A DNA stretch of 64,000 bases. Source: Thermoprotei archaeon. GTDB lineage: Archaea > Thermoproteota > Thermoprotei > Thermoproteales > B15-G16. Below the pieces are notes generated by a model. The model had not been told where the DNA came from, did no database searches, and saw only the letters and a list, made by a program, of their open reading frames with translations. Shown one piece after another: positions 1 through 9,001 of this stretch. The DNA is taken from assembly GCA_003649205.1 (NCBI GenBank), contig QMRC01000001.1, positions 124,001 to 188,000 of the forward strand. Reading direction: 5' to 3'. The position numbers were made by a program, and so were the translations under genes. The first letter of the stretch is position 1. Every line of letters starts with the position of its first letter.

Positions 1-462
1 CTTCAACGACACCAGTAGTGGCAACAGCATCATTGGGTAGCTCGTAGAAGCAAGACCTAAAACCGTTCCTAGGAGTGTTCCGTAGAGATGGTAGTAGCGA
101 ATGTATACAGTTGAGAGCCCAACTCCTGCAACTACGTCAGGGGTAAACATTGGTACTACAAGTAGTGCTGTGATTACTCTCTTGAACTTAAATTCGTACT
201 TACTGAGGACGTATGCAGGAGGAAAGGCTATGACAAAGTCAATTAACGCTACTAGTAACCCTACGAGAAGTGAATTCCCAAGAGCTTTCCAGTAACCCTC
301 AGGTATCTCCATGAAGAACTTGAAGCCTATGAATACTATCCCTGTAGGTCTTCTAAGAGTTACAGCTCTGTAGAATATGAAGGCAAAGGGTGATATTATT
401 ATGAACAGTACAAGTATTATGTAGAGGATTTTAGCAACAACATACATGTCCAGCCTTCTCAT
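1..462 (-). CDS. ABC transporter permease (PotC-like), C-terminus beyond window
   Basis: Reads from an ATG at 462 and stays open to the left edge, so it is cut by the window. The visible part starts with a membrane segment (VVAKILYIILVLFIIISPFA) followed by several hydrophobic segments, as in binding-protein-dependent inner permeases of the spermidine/putrescine, iron and thiamine class. A strong ribosome site (GAGGTGA) sits 5 bases before the ATG, and only 5 bases separate it from the stop of the upstream permease, so the two are co-transcribed. It would be the second permease of the heterodimer. The EAA loop expected near its C-terminus lies outside the window. Confidence 0.8.
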   Translation of the reverse strand, partial: MRRLDMYVVAKILYIILVLFIIISPFAFIFYRAVTLRRPTGIVFIGFKFFMEIPEGYWKALGNSLLVGLLVALIDFVIAFPPAYVLSKYEFKFKRVITALLVVPMFTPDVVAGVGLSTVYIRYYHLYGTLLGTVLGLASTSYPMMLLPLLVSLK

Positions 463-467
463 GGAGA

Positions 468-1313
468 TCACCTCAACATTCCTGTTACCTTAAATGTCAT
501 GAATGTGATTAGTATTGTCATTGATATTAATATCACGGAGAGAGCCGCAGCTACACCATAGTCGTGTACGTGGAGTGCTAGGTGAACTATCTTAACAGTC
601 ATTACGTCGCCTGCTCTCATTCCTCCGAGGAGCAGTGGTATGAGGTAGCCACCAAGATTCCACCCAAAGCAGGCTAGGAATCCCGCTATGGCACCATGGA
701 GTGTTAGTGGGAATATGACTTTGAAGAACGCCTTTATAGGTGTAGCCCCTAGTGTAAGGGCGGCTTCTTCTATTGTTGGATCTATCTCTTGAAGGCTGGA
801 AGATACGTATAGGACCATGAATGGTAGTGTAAATATTGAGAACCCAGCTATAACGGCGTAGGGTGTGTAAAGTACTTGTCTATAGGATACACCTAGTAAC
901 TTGTATACAAAGTCAAAGATTCCTCCGGGTAAGAACATGTTCCACAGACCGTAAGATACGTAGAGGTCTCCGAAGTATGGGAAAATTAGTGATGCTCTGA
1001 GGACATTGTGAAATAGCACCTTCCTACGTGCAAGGATATATGCTAGGGGGTACCCTAGGATTAGGTCCACAATAGCTGCTGCTAGTGGTAGCTTTATAGA
1101 GTTCTCAATGCATCTAACGTACTCGCTAAACACTCTCGCATAATTGGTAAATCCTACGAAGCGGGGGGCTCCCATAATGAAGGAGTCACGATACGTTAGA
1201 CTTACTATGAACACGTGTAGTATGGGGATTACCCAGAACAGGGTTATGTAGAGTATCGTTGGTACTAGCGCTAGGTACACAACCACGCGACTTACGTTTG
1301 TGGTAAGTCGCAT
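468..1313 (-). CDS. ABC transporter permease (PotB-like)
   Basis: A 281-residue integral membrane protein of the PotB/CysT permease family. About six hydrophobic helices are visible. The cytoplasmic EAA loop that docks the ATPase is clear in the last third (EEAALTLGATPIKAFFKVIF). It lies between the substrate-binding protein gene upstream and a second permease gene downstream on the same strand, the usual order for spermidine/putrescine or Fe3+ importers. The ATPase gene is not in the window and may lie further left. The substrate cannot be told from sequence alone. Confidence 0.88.
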   Translation of the reverse strand: MRLTTNVSRVVVYLALVPTILYITLFWVIPILHVFIVSLTYRDSFIMGAPRFVGFTNYARVFSEYVRCIENSIKLPLAAAIVDLILGYPLAYILARRKVLFHNVLRASLIFPYFGDLYVSYGLWNMFLPGGIFDFVYKLLGVSYRQVLYTPYAVIAGFSIFTLPFMVLYVSSSLQEIDPTIEEAALTLGATPIKAFFKVIFPLTLHGAIAGFLACFGWNLGGYLIPLLLGGMRAGDVMTVKIVHLALHVHDYGVAAALSVILISMTILITFMTFKVTGMLR

Positions 1314-1419
1314 ATAGCATCACCAAGTACGTATTTTCACGATTTAAGTCTAGATAACTAGGTAAAAAGGTTAGAAAAAAGATTGTTATTTGGTTTCGGT
1401 GTAGAAAGGTAGGAGAGTA

Positions 1420-2721
1420 CTACGTCAGTCCAGCGTACTTCTTATATAGCTCGGACCACTTTTCGATGTGTTTCTCAATGTATTCGTAATCTGGGAAGAC
1501 GTACCACTTAAACATCTTATCAAGTGGGTACGGGTATATCTTTGAATATATTGGCTTTATCCAGTCTGGTAGTAGCTTAAAGTTAGTATCATTAAGTAGG
1601 TTCTGATGTAGCATCAGGAAGTCCTCCTTAGACTCTCTGTACTTTGGAAAGTCTAAAGCGAACCAGAACTTTGTACTCATCAGGAAGTCTATGAAGATTT
1701 GTGCTAGTACTGGGTGCTTGACACCCTTAGGTATCCAGGCAATTCCTGGTACGAATACGTTACCTTGTGGTTGTGCGACTCTTGCTATGGGGTAGCCCTT
1801 AGCTGCTTCTACTGGGGCTAGGTACCACCACCAAGCAACTGCCCATGCTTCTCCGCGCTCTAAGTACTCTATGATCTCAGCTTCTGATACTGTGTACCTG
1901 AGTACATTGGGATGTATTTTCTCGGCAGCAAACTTTATTACTTCTTCCATCTCTGCTGGGTTCTTGTAGTCCTTACCCATGGCTAGGGCTAGGTTCACTA
2001 GGAAGTTAGCGAAGTGTACGGTTCCCGGTGTTGGTAATATTACGTGGCCCTTGAGTCTTGGATCTGCTAGGTCTCTGTAGTCTTTGATCCATCCTGCTTT
2101 CTCAGTATTGACTAGAAGCCCGGCTGTATCGATGGCTTGGAATACTACTCCATAGGGTTGGAACTGTAGGAAGAATGGATGTACCCACCTGAGGTTCTGC
2201 ATGAGTGGATTGCCAACATATATCGCTGGTTCTATCGCGCCTGCCTTCAGTGCTCGGAAGAAGTAAGGTGCCTCTATAGCAACGACGTCATAAGGTGGTG
2301 GTTGTCCTGCCTTTACTGCCTGGAGCACTGAGGATACTATGACCTCTGGCTCTTGAGTACCAATCCACTTAACCTCAATATCTACACCCCAACGGTCCTT
2401 GACGTACTTCTTAAAAGCTGGTACGTGGTACGTCTCTACGAGTCCACCATAGGTCCAATCAGCAATGACTACTGTACCCTCTTTTCTAATAGCTTCTCTA
2501 ATCTCGTCTTCGCTCATCCACTTATTCAGGATAGGTACATAGTACATCTTTACCTTTACTACCTCCTTTACTACCTTTACCTTCGGTGCTGGTGTTGGTG
2601 GAGAAGGTGCTACCTGTGGTTGTGTAGGTCTCATCCAGCCCCAGCACGCGATGACTAGCAGCACAATTGTTAGTACTATTAGCGCTGTCTCGAGCTTTGT
2701 TAGACCCCTAACTGTGCTCAT
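1420..2721 (-). CDS. ABC transporter extracellular substrate-binding protein (PotD/family 1-like)
   Basis: A 433-residue surface protein. Residues about 11-28 form one hydrophobic segment that would anchor it as an uncleaved or lipoprotein-type signal, followed by a Pro/Thr-rich linker (PTQPQVAPSPPTPAPKVKVV) typical of archaeal binding proteins. The rest looks like a periplasmic-binding fold of the spermidine/putrescine and iron class, with a Trp/Tyr-rich ligand region (AWAVAWWWYLAP). It is first in an operon with two permeases. An AT-rich element (TTATTTTAAC, about 2745-2755) may be its TATA box. Polyamine, Fe3+ or another small ligand are all possible. Confidence 0.82.
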   Translation of the reverse strand: MSTVRGLTKLETALIVLTIVLLVIACWGWMRPTQPQVAPSPPTPAPKVKVVKEVVKVKMYYVPILNKWMSEDEIREAIRKEGTVVIADWTYGGLVETYHVPAFKKYVKDRWGVDIEVKWIGTQEPEVIVSSVLQAVKAGQPPPYDVVAIEAPYFFRALKAGAIEPAIYVGNPLMQNLRWVHPFFLQFQPYGVVFQAIDTAGLLVNTEKAGWIKDYRDLADPRLKGHVILPTPGTVHFANFLVNLALAMGKDYKNPAEMEEVIKFAAEKIHPNVLRYTVSEAEIIEYLERGEAWAVAWWWYLAPVEAAKGYPIARVAQPQGNVFVPGIAWIPKGVKHPVLAQIFIDFLMSTKFWFALDFPKYRESKEDFLMLHQNLLNDTNFKLLPDWIKPIYSKIYPYPLDKMFKWYVFPDYEYIEKHIEKWSELYKKYAGLT

Positions 2722-3118
2722 GATTTTCCAACCTCGTGTTATAGTTAAAATAATATGTTAAAAGATAAAGATTTCGTAATGTCTGTGAAGTGGTATAGAG
2801 GTATACCTAGTTCCTTTACTAGCTAGATCTACTTCACCGGTAGGAGATAGGTTAAGGAGTGTTCCCTCTACGGTACACTTCACGATCTCTGAGGGTAATG
2901 CAGTAACGCTAGGTTCTGGTTAGTCGGGGTAGATATGAGCTACGTATTAGCTATTTAGCTATGCTATTCAGCTTGTGTAATGGAGCATTAAGGTGTGGTC
3001 AGTAGCTGGAGGATACATCACTTGCTCAGACTGTAGTCACTTCATCACCTAGAGCTACGTTCAGTGTACTGGTAACTCGCTGACTGATAAATTCCTTCTC
3101 GTCAATTTCTGTATTACG
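2722..3118. other. intergenic region with divergent promoters and one sRNA
   Basis: About 400 bases without a protein gene. The left end carries the AT-rich promoter of the binding-protein gene. The right end carries an A/T element (GATAAATT near 3085-3092) placed about 27 bases before the GTG at 3119, and in the other direction about 26 bases before the predicted 5' end of the C/D-box RNA at 2999-3048. I see nothing else supportable in 2770-2998. Confidence 0.4.
2999..3048 (-). ncRNA. C/D-box sRNA (2'-O-methylation guide)
   Basis: Read on the minus strand the order is C box GTGATGA (3048-3042), 12-base guide AGTGACTACAGT, D' box CTGA (3029-3026), 4-base spacer, C' box GTGATGT (3021-3015), 12-base guide ATCCTCCAGCTA, D box CTGA (3002-2999). 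Every box and spacing matches the archaeal consensus. A TATA-like element upstream on the minus strand (TTTATC near 3086-3091) fits a transcript starting just before the C box. The family directs fibrillarin to the target base paired five positions before each D box. Targets would be ACTGTAGTCACT and TAGCTGGAGGAT; I cannot assign them to rRNA or tRNA here. Confidence 0.82.
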
Positions 3119-3790
3119 GTGTTAGAGGAGATGTACTGTCTAGTACCGTCAGTGTACGAGGTACTGTGTGGTTTAATTCTGCTTCTCTGGAATGTACTTG
3201 TCATAGTTGTGATATCGAGGAAGGTCTACGAGGTATTTAGGAGAGTTGATGGTCACGAAGCTGGTATCTACGTAGCTAGAAAACTCATTCATGTCTTAGC
3301 TGGTGGTGTAACGGTAATACTGCTACCAGTACTTTTCACAAGCCCTATAGTACCGCTTATCTGCTCACTAATACTAGCTACTATCGTCTACATACCTCAT
3401 AGAACTGGTAAGTTAATGTACTGGTTCCAGATACCTGGTAGGTTATCGGAAGTCTACTTCGCCATTATGTGGGGCGTCATTGTTACTTCTCTCTGGTATG
3501 TTGACGTTAGGTTAGCTGTTTTACCGATATTCTTCATGTCCTGTGGTGACGGTATTACTGGAATTGTACGTCATCTAGTTAATGGTAGGAGGACAAAGTC
3601 TTGGATAGGTAATTTAGCTATGGCGTTGCTCTGTGTACCTGTTGGATACCTCATGTATGGTGTACTGGGTGCAGCTTCAGGGTTAGTAGCTAGTATAGTT
3701 GAGCACTTTGATAAGATAGATGACAACATATCCATACCACTGGTATCAGCTACAGTGCTGGTGGTACCTCAGATAGTGACAGTGCTATAG
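3119..3790 (+). CDS. Dolichol/phytol kinase-like membrane protein (CTP-dependent polyprenol kinase family)
   Basis: A 223-residue polytopic membrane protein with about six helices. Family signatures are visible: an N-terminal RKLIH after the first helix, a central GDGITG, a basic KSWIGN, and a C-terminal EHFDKIDDNISIPL. These occur in the SEC59/DGK1/VTE5 family of CTP-using polyprenol, phytol and diacylglycerol kinases, which phosphorylate membrane alcohols. In archaea such proteins supply dolichyl phosphate for N-glycosylation or recycle lipid precursors. The GTG start fits a leaderless transcript; an in-frame ATG at 3131 is the alternative. The 3' end overlaps the convergent radical SAM gene by 6 bases. 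Confidence 0.72.
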   Translation: MLEEMYCLVPSVYEVLCGLILLLWNVLVIVVISRKVYEVFRRVDGHEAGIYVARKLIHVLAGGVTVILLPVLFTSPIVPLICSLILATIVYIPHRTGKLMYWFQIPGRLSEVYFAIMWGVIVTSLWYVDVRLAVLPIFFMSCGDGITGIVRHLVNGRRTKSWIGNLAMALLCVPVGYLMYGVLGAASGLVASIVEHFDKIDDNISIPLVSATVLVVPQIVTVL

Positions 3791-4558
3791 CTCAATACCT
3801 GCTAACCTTAACCTACGCCTAGTCTGTGGAAAGAACTCAATACTCTCCTCCTCAACCTCAAGAGGTAGTTTAGGATCTATACCTGTGAGTAGGGAGAACA
3901 ACATCCTCCTCTCTTCTCTAGTCATTAACCTAGGATCAGTCATGACAGCTACGTAAGTCTCAACACCCTCATCGAGTAACCACCTAATTGCTCTAAATGG
4001 TAACTCAAAGTAATTCGGCTTAGCACCAGTCCTCTCACTAAACTTCTCAGGAGTACCAGCCTTCAAGCTAACTCTAACAACTACCTTATCCCTAAACCTA
4101 CTCAATTCCTTGACATAGGACCTATCGTAGCCGAGAAGAATGCCATTTGTCTCAAGTATGAATAACCTAATATCAGACCTAGCTTCAATAAGCTCAAGTA
4201 CTTGAACTAGGTGCTCCCTAGATATGGTCGGTTCACCACCACTAATACGAACTCTATCCCCACCTACACTCTTCATCAACTTCACTAAGGTATTAACAAC
4301 CTCTTCAGGTGTGTAGAACCTACCATATCTCTCAGGGTAATCTCTAGAGGGTGGACTCCAGCAAAAGAAACACCTGAGATTACAACCAACAACAAACCCA
4401 GTAGCGACACCACCATAGAACTTCACAACCTTGAAGTGGGTATACTTCCTAGCAACTCTAGTACCAACTCTCTTACAGACAATACTTTCAGTTAACCTAG
4501 CTAACTCAATAGGATCAAAACGAGGTACCTTCGGTGTTAGCTCACGTACATAGACCAT
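3785..4558 (-). CDS. Radical SAM protein
   Basis: A 257-residue protein with the radical SAM cluster motif CX3CX2C (CNLRCFFC) about 60 residues in, followed by the GGEP motif (RISGGEPTIS) that contacts S-adenosylmethionine. It therefore binds a 4Fe-4S cluster and cleaves SAM reductively. The small size and lack of a further cysteine-rich domain resemble minimal radical SAM proteins related to pyruvate-formate-lyase-activating or MoaA-like enzymes; the substrate is unknown. It is followed upstream, 8 bases away, by a coiled-coil membrane protein gene on the same strand, so the two are probably co-expressed. Confidence 0.82.
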   Translation of the reverse strand: MVYVRELTPKVPRFDPIELARLTESIVCKRVGTRVARKYTHFKVVKFYGGVATGFVVGCNLRCFFCWSPPSRDYPERYGRFYTPEEVVNTLVKLMKSVGGDRVRISGGEPTISREHLVQVLELIEARSDIRLFILETNGILLGYDRSYVKELSRFRDKVVVRVSLKAGTPEKFSERTGAKPNYFELPFRAIRWLLDEGVETYVAVMTDPRLMTREERRMLFSLLTGIDPKLPLEVEEESIEFFPQTRRRLRLAGIEL

Positions 4559-4566
4559 AACGTGTA

Positions 4567-5178
4567 CTACTCCCTAGACCTCTCAATCCTTGGTGGTAGT
4601 GATTTAAGTAACTTCTCGATCTTGTACTGGTTCATTGAAACTAACTTGAAGAGACACTCCATCCACCCTCTGTAGTCCTTCTCCATTAACTCCTTCTTAG
4701 CGAACTCCCATAACTTCACAAGATCTTCATCTCCTGTACTCTTGACATCACGCTCCATCTCAAGGAAGATACTCACTAACTTATCCTTAGCTTCAGGAGC
4801 TAGCACAGCAACCGTGATCAACTCTATGAAATCGCTCTGAACCTTTTGCCTAAGATTAAGCTCTTTAACTACTGAGCACACAGTACTATTGTACTCCTTC
4901 AACTCTGTCTCAATTTCCTTAAGTTGTTGCTTAGTGACATTATACGATTTCTCAAGTTCTCTATACATCTTCTCCATTATGATGTACCTATCTCTGTAGC
5001 TACTCAATAGAGCTTTTGTGTGATTTAGCTCTGTAACTAATCTCCAGTAATCCTCCTTCACCTCCATTAACTCTGCACTGTACATGATGTGACATAGTGA
5101 GAAGGTAACGAGAGCAGTGATGGCGATTGCTAGTACCCAGGCGATATTCTTAATATTTATTGGTTTCAGGTTAGCCAC
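4567..5178 (-). CDS. Membrane-anchored coiled-coil protein, unknown function
   Basis: A 203-residue protein that I do not recognise. A single hydrophobic segment near the N-terminus (VLAIAITALVTFSLCHIM) would anchor it, and the following roughly 90 residues are rich in E, K, L and R with heptad spacing, indicating a long coiled coil. The C-terminal third is also helical. It sits 8 bases upstream of a radical SAM gene and is divergent from the gene at 5247. A structural or tethering role is only a guess. Confidence 0.6.
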   Translation of the reverse strand: MANLKPINIKNIAWVLAIAITALVTFSLCHIMYSAELMEVKEDYWRLVTELNHTKALLSSYRDRYIIMEKMYRELEKSYNVTKQQLKEIETELKEYNSTVCSVVKELNLRQKVQSDFIELITVAVLAPEAKDKLVSIFLEMERDVKSTGDEDLVKLWEFAKKELMEKDYRGWMECLFKLVSMNQYKIEKLLKSLPPRIERSRE

Positions 5179-5246
5179 CTCACAGCGTATGGTGTTTGCT
5201 ACGTTATAAGCATTTGTGTTCAGGTGAAGTAGTGTATAGGTGATGG

Positions 5247-5750
5247 GTGTTACCTATGTCAGGTGAGGTACAGGAAGTACCCCTCAATGCCCTGAGGAAA
5301 CTACTTGGAGGGAAGAGACTTAGAGCTTACTTACTCGGAAACGTTATTGTATTAGCTAGTAGCCTTAATGACGTTAGGAAGAGTCTCTATGCTGTATCAG
5401 AACCACCTAGTATTCCTCTTGAAGTTCTCAGACGTGAGGTATGGAGTAGAGAGCCGGCTATAGCAGTTACTGAGAGATTTGGTGAGAAGGTGATTGTAAT
5501 ATCCGATATTGAGTCAGGTGACCTAGCTCTAATACTAGGCTCTATGGTAGCTTCACTCCTCTCAAATTTATCTCCAATGTACGTGAAGAGAGTTGATGTA
5601 GTCATCACGTACAGAGCATCAGAAGACGGAGGTTTCACAACAAGACATGAAGTACTTGTGTACTTGAGTAAGTTAATTAGAGATCATGAAGTTACCAATA
5701 TCGTGAAGATGATTGAGGAAAGGATCAGAGGTATTTTTAGCAGGAAGTAA
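5247..5750 (+). CDS. Hypothetical protein
   Basis: A 167-residue soluble protein with alternating predicted strands and helices and no motif I recognise. The GTG at 5247 follows an AGGTGA site closely; an ATG at 5256 (MSGEVQEV) is an equally possible start. It is divergent from the coiled-coil membrane protein gene, and both would be driven from the 70-base gap between them. No signal peptide or cysteine pairs are visible. Confidence 0.6.
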   Translation: MLPMSGEVQEVPLNALRKLLGGKRLRAYLLGNVIVLASSLNDVRKSLYAVSEPPSIPLEVLRREVWSREPAIAVTERFGEKVIVISDIESGDLALILGSMVASLLSNLSPMYVKRVDVVITYRASEDGGFTTRHEVLVYLSKLIRDHEVTNIVKMIEERIRGIFSRK

Positions 5751-6531
5751 TTTTCAGAATTACCACTTTCACCAAAATGGGAGTGCAGAATTAACTCACA
5801 GCATCTTCCCAGCATCTCTATACTGTGAACATATTGGATTGTGGTACTCCTCCTCTCTTAACTAACATGATCTCTCAACTAAATTATCTATTTTAAGTCC
5901 TTCGTAATAACATCCAGCCACAGTGCTAGCTACTAGCACGAAGAGTAAAAACAATCTCAACACTATCCGTAAAGCCACACTCACTTTCACCAACATACCA
6001 CTCAAAGCAATAGGGTACTACGCCCACCATCGTACCTACAGAAATAGGGTAGAAAGCAAGCAACATCATGTGTATTTACTACGGAGCCACTACGTAGCTC
6101 TCAACATGATGATGTCCGTAAACTCATTACTTAAGGAGTACCGGGTTCTCATACTGACGTTCATACTAGATGGCTTAATCAAGCACTTCGTTCCTAAAGA
6201 GTAGCATTATTATTTATATTCCGTTGTTCTATTGTTATTCATACTTTTACTGGTGTTACCTTCAGAGCTGTTTAACTGTATGGAGCAGGTGCTTTCTGTA
6301 CCTGGTAGTGCCATACAGAATTGTTTCTCCTTTCAGATGGGTGTTTTACCTCTTCGATGACTGTTGTATTCCATGTGTGTACTATTGGTACTATAGTGAT
6401 TCTATTAGTGGAACTTTCGCTTACCTAGTAAGTCCTGTAGTGGTTCTATTATGTGTACACTATGGCATATCGGTCGTCTGAAAAGTAATTAATTGTCTTG
6501 AGTTACTGTTCTCTGTAGTGAGGAGTTTACA
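5751..6531. other. 780-base region without a convincing gene
   Basis: Two short open frames occur (5923-6204 and 6224-6481) but neither has a ribosome site or sensible composition. From about 6219 a different frame encodes a hydrophobic stretch (LLLFILLLLVLP) and then continues in another frame after a stop, which suggests a decayed small membrane protein. I found no RNA gene I would defend. The right end contains the promoter and GAGGAG ribosome site of sufS. Confidence 0.3.
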
Positions 6532-7782
6532 ATGGGTAAACTGGATCCCTATAGAATTCGAGAGGATTTCCCTATCCTCAAGCGTAGAATCGGTGATAAA
6601 CCTCTCGTCTACCTAGATAATGCAGCTTCAACTCTAAAGCCTATACAGGTTATTGAGGCTATAGCATCGTTCTACAAGGAGCACTATTCTAATGTATTTC
6701 GTGGTGTCTACACCTTGAGTAGAGAGGCTACTGAACTATATGAGGAAGCTCGTGAAGTTATTGCGAAGTTTGTGAATGCACGTTCTAGCTCTGAAATAGT
6801 ATTCACGTACAATGCAACTGAAGCGTTGAACATGGTTGCGTATGGTCTAGGTATGGAGGTTGTTGAGGAGGGGGATGAAATTGTTACTACTGTCATGGAG
6901 CATAACAGCAATTTACTTCCATGGATGCATGTTGCTAAGGTCAAGAAGGCGAGGTTAGTGATAGTAGACATAAATGATGGGGGTGAGCTAAATTATGAGC
7001 AATTGAGTAAGGTCATTAGTGAGAGAACTAAGGTAGTAACGATTACGCATGCGTCAAATGTTCTGGGTACAGTCAATGACTTGAAGACTATTGTTAAGAT
7101 CGCACATGAGGTTGGGGCTGTAGTTGTTGTGGATGGAGCGCAGTCAGTTCCTCACATGAAGGTAGATGTCAGGGATCTAGGTATTGACTTTCTAGCATTC
7201 AGCGGTCATAAGATGCTTGGACCTACAGGAATCGGTGTTCTCTGGGGGAGATTGGAGTTTCTTCAGGAGATGAAACCATTTAAGCTCGGTGGTGGTACTG
7301 TTAAGGAGGTTACGACGTGCTCCATAACCTATGAGGATCCTCCGAGGAGATTTGAAGCAGGTACACCGAATGTAGCAGGTGCAGTAGGTCTCATGGAGGC
7401 TGCGAGGTACCTCATGAGGTTAGGTATGGAGGAAGTTCATAGACATGAAGTTGAACTGCTTAGGTACACACTTAAGTTATTTGAGGAAGATCTTCACGAC
7501 TACATCATGATTTATGGTCCTAGAGATCCAGAGAAGAGATGTGGCATCATTACCTTTAACCTACGTGGACTAGATTCATACACTGTAGGGAAGATGCTTG
7601 ATGAGTACGGTATTGCTGTAAGGGTAGGGACGCACTGTGCTCACTTATTGCATCAGAGGCTTGGCGTTGAAGGTACTGTTAGAGTAAGCTACTACATCTA
7701 CAACACTAAAGAAGAAGTTGAATACCTAGCGGAATCACTTCACGATATTGTGGGAAATCATTGTTCAGCAAGATACTGCTAA
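6532..7782 (+). CDS. sufS: Cysteine desulfurase, SufS/CsdA type
   Basis: A 416-residue PLP enzyme that removes sulfur from L-cysteine as a persulfide for Fe-S cluster assembly. Visible features are the N-terminal YLDNAASTLKP, the cofactor segment VDGAQSVPHMKVD, the PLP lysine in FSGHKMLGPTGIG, and the active-site cysteine in VRVGTHCAHLL near the C-terminus. The RXGXHCAXXL form marks group II (SufS) rather than IscS. The start is an ATG after a GAGGAG ribosome site. No SufBCD genes are beside it, so it is transcribed alone or with the glycosyltransferase 42 bases downstream. Confidence 0.93.
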   Translation: MGKLDPYRIREDFPILKRRIGDKPLVYLDNAASTLKPIQVIEAIASFYKEHYSNVFRGVYTLSREATELYEEAREVIAKFVNARSSSEIVFTYNATEALNMVAYGLGMEVVEEGDEIVTTVMEHNSNLLPWMHVAKVKKARLVIVDINDGGELNYEQLSKVISERTKVVTITHASNVLGTVNDLKTIVKIAHEVGAVVVVDGAQSVPHMKVDVRDLGIDFLAFSGHKMLGPTGIGVLWGRLEFLQEMKPFKLGGGTVKEVTTCSITYEDPPRRFEAGTPNVAGAVGLMEAARYLMRLGMEEVHRHEVELLRYTLKLFEEDLHDYIMIYGPRDPEKRCGIITFNLRGLDSYTVGKMLDEYGIAVRVGTHCAHLLHQRLGVEGTVRVSYYIYNTKEEVEYLAESLHDIVGNHCSARYC

Positions 7783-7824
7783 GTATTGAATTTATAAAGC
7801 GATCTTAGTTATTGTCTCCAATTT

Positions 7825-8886
7825 GTGAGCAAGCCAGTGATCTCCATCTACGGTACAGTGTATAATAATGTTAGGACCATACGGACATGTATCACATCCC
7901 TAGCTAAGGCACTTCAGGCTACTGGCATTAGTTGGGAAGTTGTTGTAGTAGACAATTTCTCGAATGATGGTACGTACGAAGCTCTAGTTGAATTAAGTAG
8001 TCTCTATCCCATTAGGTGTATTCGTGAGAAATGCAGTAGAGGTAAGGGAAGAGACATAGCATTACGTCACACACGTGGAGATTACGTCATGTATATTGAC
8101 TTCGATAAGTACTTCACAGAGGAATTCGGCAAGTTAGTCACTGGCTTACTCAAGATCTGTAAACAAAATGAGGTCTACACACCCTATGGCTTTAGCTTAA
8201 GGGAGACAACTATAAGGTTTGGTGGTTGGGTAGACCTAAATCATGGTGAAGATGCTGAGTTCTTTGCTAGAAGTTGTGTAAAGGGAGTTGTAAGGAGAGT
8301 TTTAACTCCTCCATTTTCACTTGAAGAACCTGTTCATCTTCTTCGGAGACGGGGGAGGTATGTCAAAAGTAAGTTGTCATTCTATAGAAGGTTACTTCGA
8401 GATAGACTAGATAGCTTTAGAGGATGTTCATCATCCTACAGACACCTAAGAGAAGTCCACATAGCTAATTCTCGCAATCTAAGAGCTAAATTAGTTAAGT
8501 GCCTGCTATATCTGTTGTCTAGACTACTAGGGCAGTACAAATACAGTAAGTACCTTAGAAATAATGAGTTAGTCCTCTACCGAGAGCGATATGTTCTTCC
8601 TGATGACATCGGATTCCCTAGAGATTATCTCTATTTCATTTGTTACCTCGATACTCTGAGTGATCTTGGATTGAAGATATTGATCAAGAAGTTAGAAGGC
8701 ATAGTAAGTGAGTGTCTTAAGAGAGGATACGAAGGTATTAGAATTCAGGTATCTGCACGAAGTAGGGTTATGTACCTCACCTATCTTAATCCTGAAAGAG
8801 TCTTGCCATACATTAACTATACCGAGATCATAAGATCAGTGTACAGGGGGAGTACGTGGTACAGCATAGTTCTAATGTTTAGGTAA
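7825..8886 (+). CDS. Glycosyltransferase family 2-like protein
   Basis: A 353-residue protein. The first 110 residues look like a GT-A fold: an N-terminal VISIYGTVYNN, a nucleotide-binding VVVDNFSNDGTYE and an acidic DFDK in place of the usual DXD motif that binds the metal and sugar nucleotide. The C-terminal 200 residues are basic and helical without membrane segments. It would transfer a sugar to a lipid, protein or polysaccharide acceptor on the cytoplasmic face. The start is a GTG. A C/D-box RNA is encoded antisense immediately after its stop. Confidence 0.75.
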   Translation: MSKPVISIYGTVYNNVRTIRTCITSLAKALQATGISWEVVVVDNFSNDGTYEALVELSSLYPIRCIREKCSRGKGRDIALRHTRGDYVMYIDFDKYFTEEFGKLVTGLLKICKQNEVYTPYGFSLRETTIRFGGWVDLNHGEDAEFFARSCVKGVVRRVLTPPFSLEEPVHLLRRRGRYVKSKLSFYRRLLRDRLDSFRGCSSSYRHLREVHIANSRNLRAKLVKCLLYLLSRLLGQYKYSKYLRNNELVLYRERYVLPDDIGFPRDYLYFICYLDTLSDLGLKILIKKLEGIVSECLKRGYEGIRIQVSARSRVMYLTYLNPERVLPYINYTEIIRSVYRGSTWYSIVLMFR

Positions 8887-8935
8887 TCAGTAGCGAAAAT
8901 ACTCTTCATCACTCAGGCCTCCGGGTTTTCATCAC
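8887..8935 (-). ncRNA. C/D-box sRNA
   Basis: On the minus strand: C box GTGATGA (8935-8929), 12-base guide AAACCCGGAGGC, D' box CTGA (8916-8913), C' box GTGATGA directly after (8912-8906), 15-base guide ending in TTTTCGCTA, D box CTGA (8890-8887). Both C-type boxes are perfect. The D'-C' spacer is absent or one base, shorter than usual, and the second guide is slightly long. A TATA-like element (CATAAAATAA, about 8951-8960) lies about 25 bases upstream. The RNA starts in the gap before trkH and ends at the stop codon of the glycosyltransferase gene. Confidence 0.72.
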
Positions 8936-9001
8936 TCTTTCTTCGCCATTATTTTATGTGTCTACAGCTTCTTGGGTTAAAGCACTATCCTTAAATGTAT
9001 T

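Noticed and set aside
6106..6157. ATGATGA ... CTGA pair resembling a C/D-box RNA
   Set aside because: No D' or C' boxes at the proper spacing and only a short terminal stem; not supportable.
5923..6204. 93-codon open frame on the plus strand
   Set aside because: No ribosome site, odd composition and no recognisable domain; probably chance in a gene-free stretch.
6224..6481. 85-codon Tyr/Cys-rich open frame
   Set aside because: Another frame in the same DNA is more protein-like (hydrophobic leader) but broken; neither is convincing.
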